Assembly: GCA_024404475.1 (NCBI GenBank)
Contig: JAKSPV010000100.1
Span: 1 to 5,108 of the forward strand
Reading direction: 5' to 3'
Length of the DNA: 5,108 bases
DNA from: Clostridia bacterium
GTDB taxonomy: Bacteria; Bacillota; Clostridia; Oscillospirales; CAG-272
A program made the translations under genes and the position numbers. A model generated the notes under the pieces. That model was not told the origin of the DNA. It saw nothing but the letters and a program-made list of their open reading frames with translations, and did not search any database. The first letter of the stretch is position 1. Each line of letters begins with the position of its first letter. This document shows, piece after piece, positions 1 to 5,108 of this stretch.

Positions 1-1026
1 GCCGTTCAGCGCCGTACCGGCGATGCGGGTGCTGTAACCGAGCGCCCATGCAACGGCGGACGTGATCACCGGAAGCGTCACGGTGTGACTGCCGCCGTAT
101 TTGTCTTTATACGTCATAACGACCGTCAGCGCCTCGATCAGGTGCATCTTCTCGATGGACGCCTTGCCGTCCTTATATTCGTTGACGAGCGCCTCGATGC
201 CGCCGCCGTAAACGTCGGCAATATCAAAGCGGAAGATAAGCTCACGGACGCTGTCGGCGGAACGGTAGGTGCGGTCCGCCTCAGAGAACGTCGTGTTCAG
301 GCGGTAGCGGTCGTAGGTGTCGCGGCCGATGCGGATGATCTCGCCGTTTGCCCCGCCGGAAAAATCAATGCCGCCGTTCGTGGAGAGCTGCGCGAGCAAA
401 GTGCCGTCGAAGTCGAGGAAGTAGTCGGCGGAATAGCAGCCCGCCATATCGACGCCGTAGATCGTCTCCACACGGTAGAGCCGCATATCACAGCACGTCC
501 ACTGGTTCTTGGCACCGTCCGAGCCGCTCATGTAGACGTCGATCCCCTCGATCGAAGAAAGGCCGTAGAAAGCGGTGAAGAGGAACTGGTCGGTCGAATA
601 GGTGCGGAGCGTCTCCCGCTCCCCGCTGACGCCGGTGACCGTGTAGCCGAAGACGTTTTTGACGGTCTTCGCCGCGTCGGCGTACAGTTCCTTACAGCCG
701 GAAACGATCTTCCCCGTCGGATCCATGCCGTAGGAGTTTCCGGCGAACACGTACTCGGTACGCGCCGTGCCGCTGCCGTCGAGGTAGCGGATGCCGAAAT
801 ACAGCACGGAATCGCCCGGGACGATGCCGGTGGAAACGGACAGAAGATAGGTGTCGGAGACCGTCTTCCCCGTCCGGCTCTCCGACGCGCCGAGCAGCGT
901 GCCGTCGGCAAAGGACGGCACCGCGAGGGACGGCAGCATCAGAAGAAGACACAGAACAGCCGACAGCAGTCTGTATCCGGCAGGGACCCGACGGGTCTCC
1001 CCTCTCTCCCGATTGTTGATTCTCAT
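1..1026 (-). CDS. Secreted protein with N-terminal signal peptide, possible PLAT/LH2-like domain; C-terminus cut by window edge
   Basis: The minus-strand frame starting with ATG at 1026 stays open for 342 codons to the first base of the window, so the C-terminus is missing. Start choice is well supported: AGGAGG lies seven bases upstream. Residues 1-18 are Arg-rich, 19-38 are hydrophobic (Leu/Val/Ala), and Ser-Phe-Ala at 38-40 makes a good signal peptidase I site before Asp41, so the product should be exported. Residues about 58-190 look like alternating beta strands and end in a Trp-Thr-Cys-Cys-Asp segment at 176-180, loosely resembling the end of a PLAT/LH2 beta-sandwich; that domain call is weak. 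Cysteines are at 111, 178, 179 and 197. Residues 200-342 are soluble and unrecognised, with no visible catalytic motif or anchor. It follows the STAS gene by 61 bases on the same strand, so an envelope or surface role beside the secretion machinery is inferred. Function unknown. Confidence 0.85.
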   Translation of the reverse strand, partial: MRINNRERGETRRVPAGYRLLSAVLCLLLMLPSLAVPSFADGTLLGASESRTGKTVSDTYLLSVSTGIVPGDSVLYFGIRYLDGSGTARTEYVFAGNSYGMDPTGKIVSGCKELYADAAKTVKNVFGYTVTGVSGERETLRTYSTDQFLFTAFYGLSSIEGIDVYMSGSDGAKNQWTCCDMRLYRVETIYGVDMAGCYSADYFLDFDGTLLAQLSTNGGIDFSGGANGEIIRIGRDTYDRYRLNTTFSEADRTYRSADSVRELIFRFDIADVYGGGIEALVNEYKDGKASIEKMHLIEALTVVMTYKDKYGGSHTVTLPVITSAVAWALGYSTRIAGTALNG

Positions 1027-1031
1027 AGGAT

Positions 1032-1039
1032 CTCCTCCT
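1032..1039 (-). promoter_or_regulatory. Strong ribosome binding site of the secreted-protein gene
   Basis: Read on the minus strand, AGGAGGAG occupies these bases, with the core AGGAGG ending seven bases before the ATG at 1026. It is the strongest Shine-Dalgarno sequence in the window and fixes the start of the signal-peptide protein. Confidence 0.8.
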
Positions 1040-1054
1040 CGGGCATCTCGCCCG
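1040..1054 (-). repeat. Small inverted repeat directly upstream of the ribosome binding site
   Basis: CGGGC and GCCCG form a perfect five-base-pair stem around a five-base loop (GAGAT on the minus strand). It lies inside the 61-base gap between the STAS gene and the secreted-protein gene and ends exactly where the AGGAGGAG site begins. No T-run follows, so it is not a typical terminator. It might influence ribosome access or transcript processing, but a five-pair stem can also arise by chance in GC-rich DNA. Confidence 0.35.
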
Positions 1055-1087
1055 CAGATGACTCGGATGACGGAAACCTCGTCCGTC

Positions 1088-1390
1088 TCAGATAAAGCGG
1101 AGCAGCGCGACGAAGCCGGTCATTTCAAAGACCTCCATGACCGCTTCCCCGGCGTTCCGGATGAAGAGCTCGCCGCCCTTCTTCTTCATGGTGATATGCA
1201 GATTTTTCAGAACGCGGAGGCCGGAGGACGAGATGTACTCGAGCTTTTCCATATCGACCACGATGCGCTCGAAGCGCGCCGAAACGTCGGTGAAGACGTC
1301 CTCCGTCTCACCGGCGGCGTTCGAGTCGAGCCGGCCGTCGAGGAGGAGTTCTGCCTCCGTGCCGCGTTTGACAAGGGTAATGTTCAGCAT
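1088..1390 (-). CDS. STAS-domain protein, anti-sigma factor antagonist type (SpoIIAA/RsbV-like)
   Basis: This complete 100-residue protein is one STAS domain and nothing else. Visible family features are the Asp-Gly-Arg-Leu-Asp strand/turn at 18-22, the strand Arg-Ile-Val-Val-Asp at 42-46, the signature Ile-Ser-Ser-Ser-Gly-Leu at 53-58, the Lys-rich turn then Gly-Gly at 69-73, and the final helix Val-Phe-Glu-Met-Thr-Gly-Phe at 87-93. By comparison with B. subtilis SpoIIAA (Asp57-Ser58-Ser59-Gly60), Ser55 is the likely phosphorylated serine, while the preceding Asp is Ser54 here. Relatives bind an RsbW/SpoIIAB-type serine kinase and so free a sigma factor or other partner. No kinase, phosphatase or sigma gene is visible in the window. 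The start lies 28 bases after the VirB4-like gene stop, so co-transcription is likely. A purine-rich GGAAAGGA site sits 12 bases upstream, slightly far. The family call is firm; its target is unknown. Confidence 0.92.
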   Translation of the reverse strand: MLNITLVKRGTEAELLLDGRLDSNAAGETEDVFTDVSARFERIVVDMEKLEYISSSGLRVLKNLHITMKKKGGELFIRNAGEAVMEVFEMTGFVALLRFI

Positions 1391-1402
1391 CTTGTTCGGG
1401 TA

Positions 1403-1410
1403 TCCTTTCC
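1403..1410 (-). promoter_or_regulatory. Probable ribosome binding site of the STAS gene, long spacing
   Basis: GGAAAGGA on the minus strand lies 12 bases before the ATG at 1390, between the stop of the ATPase gene and the STAS start. The spacing is longer than optimal, which would predict moderate translation, or partial dependence on ribosomes finishing the upstream gene 28 bases away. Confidence 0.5.
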
Positions 1411-1418
1411 AGAGCGCA

Positions 1419-4400
1419 TCATTTGTGCTCCGTGTTATAACGCATCAGTTCTTCGAGACTGATGTCGACCGTATGTTCGTTGTATTCTTCCATCTTGTCG
1501 ATGGGCGACGACGTGCCGCCGAGTTCCGCTTCCCTGAGAAGCAGCGACATGATGTCGAACGCAGGCGCGGCCGGCTCCGCGGGCGCCGCGGACACCGTCA
1601 TGCCGCCGAGGCCGGGCGCCGGCTGGGGCGCGACCTTCTCCGGTTCCTTTTTCTCGGGCTCGGGCTTCTCGGATACTTCCGGCTTTTCGGGCTCTGCCGC
1701 CGGCGCGATCCTTCCGGCGTATTCCTTTTCCATTTCCTCGCGCACGGCACGGCGGACTTCCTGCATCATCGTTTCATAGCTGAAACGGTCGAGCAGATCG
1801 CCGAGCAGCCGCTCGGTCTCAGAGGAAGCGGCGGGCGCCTGGATCACAACATTCGGCGTGATGACGCGTTCCGCCGCCGGTGCCGTCCGCGCGGCGGGAG
1901 CCGCGGGCGTTTCGGCTTTTTCGGTCAAAGTGACGTGCTTCGTTTCGGGTGCCGCGGCGATACCGCCGGCGGTGCTGTTCCCTTCGTCGAAATCGTCGCC
2001 GTCGATCTCGGTAAAGCAGACGAACCTGCCCGTTTTCGTGCCGGCCGGTGCGCTTTCCGCATCATGGCTGCGCTGCGCGATGGCCTCGTCGTGCTTTGCA
2101 CGGCTTTCACCGAGGAAATCCTCCCAGACGCGCTGTCCGTCCTCGCCGCTGAAATAGCGGGAGACGCAGCCGGAGTGACGGAACATATCGACGACGTCCG
2201 GGGAGACCTCCACCTTGAACGAGGAGCGGCTCTGCGGGGACAGGACGGTGAACGCCTGGCCGCGTCCGGCGGAGACGATCTGTTCCTGTTCGCTTTCGTT
2301 GATGCCGCCCGCCTTCTCATAGAGCTTGCAGAGGTCGCCCATGTCGTTGGGCGCGAGGGCGAAAATGAAGCTGTACTGGCAGGCGTTGATGATTGCCGTG
2401 GACTTGCGGGCGATCTCCTCGCTGCCGACGAAGTCCTTGATGTTCTGCGTGATGACGATCTGCATACCGTTGTATTTCCGGATGCGCTTGGCGAGCTGGT
2501 ACATGAAGTCGAGCGCGACCGGGTACTTCGTGTCGATGAACACGTGCGCCTCGTCGATCACGACGACGATCTTGCGGTTGAGTTTGTATTTGAGGTTGTA
2601 ATCGCGGTTCTTGATGATCTCGTTGTCGATGTATTTCAGGACGAGGAGCATCTGCGCGTTGGCGATCGAGCCGTTGCGGTTGGCAAGCAGACTCTGGAAA
2701 TTGAAGACCGTGAAGTTCTCGTCGGTGGTGACGGTGCTCGGACCGTTCCAGATGTTCGCGTTGCGGCCGCCCGCGGCGAACTTCGCCACGTAGTTCATCA
2801 GCGTCCGGAGCATCGGACGGACGTAATCGTTGTCCGTGGACTGGAACTCGCTGAGGATCGCGTCGTAGAGGTCGTCGAACGTCGGATAGTCCTCCGGGGC
2901 GAGACGGCTGAGGTCGGTCTCGGCGGTGATGCCGCGGTCGGTGTACATCCGGTCGATGAGCGAGTTCAGATATTCCATCGCGTCCTTGTCACAGTCGGGC
3001 AGAATCTGACGGAAGAATTCCTCGAGGAACTGCAGGTGCGTCGCGTAGCTGCCGGAAACGCCGACGGAGTCCGTCTCGTCGTCGTCGAGCGCGGTGATGA
3101 TGTGGAACGGGTTGAGCCGCCCCTGCTGCGCGTTGCCGACGTTGATGAACTTGCCGTGCAGATTGTCCGCCAGCTCGGTGTATTCGTTCTCGGGGTCAAG
3201 GATGAAGATCTTGGCGTCATCGGCAGCGAGGTTGGCAAGGAGACTCTTGGCGGCGTAGGATTTACCGGAGCCGGACTTACCGACGATGACCATGTTGGAG
3301 TTGACGTGCTCGCTGTCGCGCTTGAAGAAATCGATGAAGACCGGCACGCCGTCGGCGCTGCCGAGGCGGATGCCGTTCGGGTCGGCGATATGGGCGAAGA
3401 TCCACGGGTACGCTGCCGCGACGGTGTTGGCGGGGATGCCGCGGCCCTTACTGCCGAGCGGATCCCACGCGCTGATCTGCGAACCGATGAAGGCGTTGAC
3501 CTGGTCGAACTCCATGTTGTTCAGCCGGAGGCCGTTCTCCTGGTAGGCGCGGCGCACGACGCGCTTCATGTAATTGACGCTTGTATGCGCCGAGTTCTCA
3601 GCGGCGGCGCTGTGATAATTACGGGACGTAACGACGTCGTACGCGGTGACGTAAACGTTGGTCTCGAGAAGCACCTCGTTGTCGCTCTGGAGCGTCGAAA
3701 GGAGCGTCGAGAGCGTGTCGATATGCTCCTGCAGTTCAATGCGCTTCGAGTCAACGCCGGTGGTCATGAACTGCCCGCGCAGCTCCTGCAGGGCGCGGTC
3801 GATGCTGCGGACGGTCTTTTCGCGGTCCATCGGCTTGCACTTCACGACGACCTTGGTGGACGGCATGGACATCACCGCGGCGAGCCACGCGTCATCGACC
3901 TGCGACGGGTACGAGCTGATCCGCAGGTTGTGCGTATAGATCCCGTCCACGACGGCGACGCGCGCCTGTACGGAGAGTTCCTCCGGCATCGCCCATTCGG
4001 CATAGCGGGAGGGATCGACCGATTCGATCTCCTTCTCGTCGAAGTCGAGCCGGTTGGTGTATTTCAGGAAGACCGCCAGTTCTTTCGTACCGAGGCGGCG
4101 GGCGTCGATCTCGCCCGCGCGGAAGGTGTCGATCGCGCTTGATACGGCGTTCGCAAGCTGGTTTTTGTCGCTGTCGAAGAAAACGACGTAATAAAACGGC
4201 TGGACGACCTTGTTCGACGTGCTCATCCGCTGGAGTTCATCCATCCGGTCGCAGATGATCTCGAAGCGTGCCTTGAACTCCTCTTCGGTGATCATGCCGC
4301 GCTCGTAAGAGTAGCGGATGGCGTCCACTTTCTTCTGTTCGCTCTCGAGAAACGCGTCGAACATGACGGGCCGCTCGATCTTGACGATGTTGGCGGCGTA

Positions 4401-4913
4401 TTCGGACGGGAGCGCGCGGAGGATGCGCCCGACGCTGTTCTCGACGGAGTTCGTCCGGCGGGTCTCCGAGAAGAAACGGAACTCGACCGGGGATATCTCC
4501 AGCGCAGCGCCGTAATACTCGCCGCCGTACTCGATCATATCGTCGCGGATCGCGGTAAAGCCGACAATCTCGGACATATCGTACCGTTTGCCGGTGCTCT
4601 TCTTCTGACCGGCGTTCTCCGCGGCGCGGCCGCAGAGTTCGGCGTCGCTCACGCGGCGGGCAAACTTGCGTTTATACGCCAGATTCCGGAGAATGTGCAG
4701 AAGATAGATGTAGTTCGGCTCGGAGTCAAGGCGGACGAGCAGAATGGCCGCGAGGAAGATCACGCCGAGGATGATGAGAAGCTTCGCCGGCAGCGTCGAG
4801 ATCAGAACGAACGCGACCAGGATCGCCGCGACGAGCGCGATCAGGATATCACCGAGCGTGATCCCACGGAACAGCTCGATCTGGACTTTTGTCTTGCCCG
4901 GTATCAGTCTCAT
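1419..4913 (-). CDS. PrgI/VirB3-like membrane module fused to VirB4-family type IV secretion ATPase, with long disordered C-terminal tail
   Basis: This 1164-residue protein should be the energising ATPase of a type IV secretion or conjugation channel at the inner face of the membrane. Residues 1-90 resemble PrgI: a short basic start, two hydrophobic helices at about 22-40 and 43-60, then a basic stretch, giving a hairpin with both ends in the cytoplasm. Residues about 110-530 are the VirB4 N-terminal domain. The AAA+ motor follows, with Walker A GKSGSGKS at 545-552, the VirB4 motif FILDPENEY at 570-578, Walker B ending in Asp-Glu-Ala-His at 787-790, and Thr-Gln-Asn at 822-824 in the sensor-like segment. 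All key residues are present, so it looks active. From about 945 to the end is an Ala/Pro/Glu-rich tail with a probable amphipathic helix near 1028-1068. An in-frame TGA three codons before the ATG rules out an earlier start. The usual VirB4 is about 800 residues; the extra length comes from both ends. It precedes the STAS gene by 28 bases. Confidence 0.93.
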   Translation of the reverse strand: MRLIPGKTKVQIELFRGITLGDILIALVAAILVAFVLISTLPAKLLIILGVIFLAAILLVRLDSEPNYIYLLHILRNLAYKRKFARRVSDAELCGRAAENAGQKKSTGKRYDMSEIVGFTAIRDDMIEYGGEYYGAALEISPVEFRFFSETRRTNSVENSVGRILRALPSEYAANIVKIERPVMFDAFLESEQKKVDAIRYSYERGMITEEEFKARFEIICDRMDELQRMSTSNKVVQPFYYVVFFDSDKNQLANAVSSAIDTFRAGEIDARRLGTKELAVFLKYTNRLDFDEKEIESVDPSRYAEWAMPEELSVQARVAVVDGIYTHNLRISSYPSQVDDAWLAAVMSMPSTKVVVKCKPMDREKTVRSIDRALQELRGQFMTTGVDSKRIELQEHIDTLSTLLSTLQSDNEVLLETNVYVTAYDVVTSRNYHSAAAENSAHTSVNYMKRVVRRAYQENGLRLNNMEFDQVNAFIGSQISAWDPLGSKGRGIPANTVAAAYPWIFAHIADPNGIRLGSADGVPVFIDFFKRDSEHVNSNMVIVGKSGSGKSYAAKSLLANLAADDAKIFILDPENEYTELADNLHGKFINVGNAQQGRLNPFHIITALDDDETDSVGVSGSYATHLQFLEEFFRQILPDCDKDAMEYLNSLIDRMYTDRGITAETDLSRLAPEDYPTFDDLYDAILSEFQSTDNDYVRPMLRTLMNYVAKFAAGGRNANIWNGPSTVTTDENFTVFNFQSLLANRNGSIANAQMLLVLKYIDNEIIKNRDYNLKYKLNRKIVVVIDEAHVFIDTKYPVALDFMYQLAKRIRKYNGMQIVITQNIKDFVGSEEIARKSTAIINACQYSFIFALAPNDMGDLCKLYEKAGGINESEQEQIVSAGRGQAFTVLSPQSRSSFKVEVSPDVVDMFRHSGCVSRYFSGEDGQRVWEDFLGESRAKHDEAIAQRSHDAESAPAGTKTGRFVCFTEIDGDDFDEGNSTAGGIAAAPETKHVTLTEKAETPAAPAARTAPAAERVITPNVVIQAPAASSETERLLGDLLDRFSYETMMQEVRRAVREEMEKEYAGRIAPAAEPEKPEVSEKPEPEKKEPEKVAPQPAPGLGGMTVSAAPAEPAAPAFDIMSLLLREAELGGTSSPIDKMEEYNEHTVDISLEELMRYNTEHK
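1632..1694 (-). repeat. Glu-Lys-Pro low-complexity repeat coding region in the ATPase tail
   Basis: These bases encode residues 1074-1094 of the VirB4-like protein, in which Glu-Lys-Pro and Glu-Pro units recur (for example EKPEVSEKPEPEKKEPEK). Such stretches form extended, charged linkers. Here it separates the predicted helix at about 1028-1068 from the short helical motifs at the very C-terminus, so it looks like a spacer holding a terminal binding element away from the motor. Confidence 0.7.
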
Positions 4914-4926
4914 GCGGTATCACCGC
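4914..4926 (-). repeat. Inverted repeat abutting the ATPase start codon
   Basis: On the minus strand GCGGT-GAT-ACCGC forms a perfect five-base-pair stem with a three-base loop, ending at the base before the ATG at 4913. The only Shine-Dalgarno-like bases close to the start (GGTGA, six bases upstream, and the weaker GAAAG further out) lie in or beside it, and the in-frame TGA at 4920-4922 also falls within it. If it folds it could dampen initiation of the large membrane ATPase. The short length keeps this tentative. Confidence 0.35.
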
Positions 4927-4946
4927 TTTCTTTCGTAGGATGGGGT

Positions 4947-4964
4947 GTCCGGCGTCTGCCGGAC
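4947..4964 (-). other. GC-rich intergenic hairpin between the truncated upstream gene and the ATPase gene
   Basis: GTCCGGC and GCCGGAC form a perfect seven-base-pair stem around the loop AGAC, five bases after the upstream gene's TGA. No T-run follows (the next bases are ACCCCATCC), so it does not meet the rho-independent terminator pattern. Its place just after a stop codon and well before the next start suits a transcript-stabilising or processing hairpin that would let the two genes be expressed at different levels; an imperfect attenuator is the alternative. Confidence 0.55.
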
Positions 4965-4969
4965 GGGTC

Positions 4970-5108
4970 TCAATGGCCGCGGAGGTTTTCGGGGATCGCG
5001 CGGTTGCCGCCGTTCTCACCGGCACCGCCGGCGGGAGCGTTGTTCCGCGGTGCCGCCGCGGGAGCGAGGCCGTACTGCCCCTCGTCGGCGGAGAGCTTCG
5101 CCATGTTC
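4970..5108 (-). CDS. C-terminal end of an unidentified protein with Ala/Pro/Gly/Asn-rich tail; N-terminus outside window
   Basis: One minus-strand frame runs from the right edge to a TGA at 4970-4972 and gives 45 residues before the stop. The visible part starts Asn-Met-Ala-Lys-Leu-Ser-Ala-Asp-Glu-Gly, passes through a run of Ala, Pro, Asn and Gly, and ends Asn-Leu-Arg-Gly-His. It has no hydrophobic segment or recognisable motif. The composition is that of a flexible tail, as often ends membrane channel proteins of these clusters, and a VirB6/TrbL-like polytopic protein is a common neighbour directly upstream of the PrgI and VirB4 genes; identifying it as such is a guess from context. It stops 56 bases before the ATPase start on the same strand. 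A second minus-strand frame is also open here and continues into the ATPase gene, but its Arg-rich composition and lack of a plausible stop position favour the frame reported. Confidence 0.55.
   Translation of the reverse strand, partial: NMAKLSADEGQYGLAPAAAPRNNAPAGGAGENGGNRAIPENLRGH

Noticed and set aside
528..952. Minus-strand open frames in other registers within the secreted-protein gene
   Set aside because: They are Arg/Ser/Ala-rich shadows of the signal-peptide protein, whose own frame is open throughout and has the better start.
85..1095. A 336-codon open frame on the plus strand opposite the secreted-protein gene
   Set aside because: The minus strand here carries a signal peptide, a strong ribosome binding site and normal protein composition. 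The plus-strand translation is Arg/Val/Ala-biased and has no credible ribosome site or domain, so it is a shadow.
851..1462. A 203-codon plus-strand open frame spanning the STAS gene and the start of the secreted-protein gene
   Set aside because: It crosses three minus-strand gene boundaries, lacks any recognisable domain and is opposite a firmly identified STAS domain.
1137..4142. A 1001-codon open frame on the plus strand, antisense to the ATPase gene
   Set aside because: It overlaps a gene with intact Walker A, Walker B and VirB4 motifs. Its translation is rich in Arg, Val, Asp and His and low in recognisable structure, as expected from the complement of G/C-ending codons, where few stops occur. 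It has no domain, and its first part also runs through the STAS gene antisense.
4947..4964. Intergenic hairpin as a rho-independent terminator
   Set aside because: The stem is good but the bases after it on the minus strand are ACCCCATCC, with no T-run, and the next gene lies close by in the same direction.
1..5108. CRISPR array, tRNA, rRNA, insertion sequence ends or attachment sites
   Set aside because: No regularly spaced direct repeats, no tRNA-like cloverleaf, no transposase frame and no long terminal inverted repeats were seen on either strand; nearly all bases are coding.

Overview
The window looks like part of a type IV secretion (conjugation-type) gene cluster from a GC-rich Gram-positive bacterium, most likely a gut-type Clostridia/Oscillospiraceae member of the Bacillota. 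Three observations suggest this: a PrgI-like membrane module (the Gram-positive VirB3 counterpart) at the head of a VirB4-type ATPase, a strong AGGAGG-type ribosome binding site, and codons ending predominantly in G or C. The assignment is inference; there is no rRNA or other taxonomic marker. All genes read on the minus strand, so in transcription order the window runs from its right end to its left end.

Layout in transcription order: (1) the last 45 residues of an unidentified protein with a low-complexity Ala/Pro/Gly/Asn tail, cut by the right edge; (2) a 56-base gap holding a perfect 7-bp GC hairpin and a second small inverted repeat that abuts the next start codon; (3) a 1164-residue ATPase that fuses a two-helix PrgI/VirB3-like module to a full VirB4 ATPase and a roughly 220-residue charged, Pro/Ala/Glu-rich tail; (4) 28 bases later, a complete 100-residue single-domain STAS protein of the anti-sigma-factor-antagonist type; (5) 61 bases later, a secreted protein with a clear signal peptide and possibly a PLAT/LH2-like beta-sandwich, open for 342 codons and cut by the left edge.

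Short gaps, one orientation and no convincing rho-independent terminator suggest a single polycistronic transcript whose promoter lies outside the window. The VirB4 protein would power assembly of, or transport through, an envelope-spanning channel. The secreted protein could be an envelope or cell-surface partner. The STAS protein is the odd member: this family normally works in partner-switching control of sigma factors or phosphatases, and its place directly behind the channel ATPase hints at a regulatory link to the secretion system. This is the most interesting hypothesis here, but it rests only on gene neighbourhood. The plus strand holds no credible gene; its very long open frame is a shadow of the ATPase gene.
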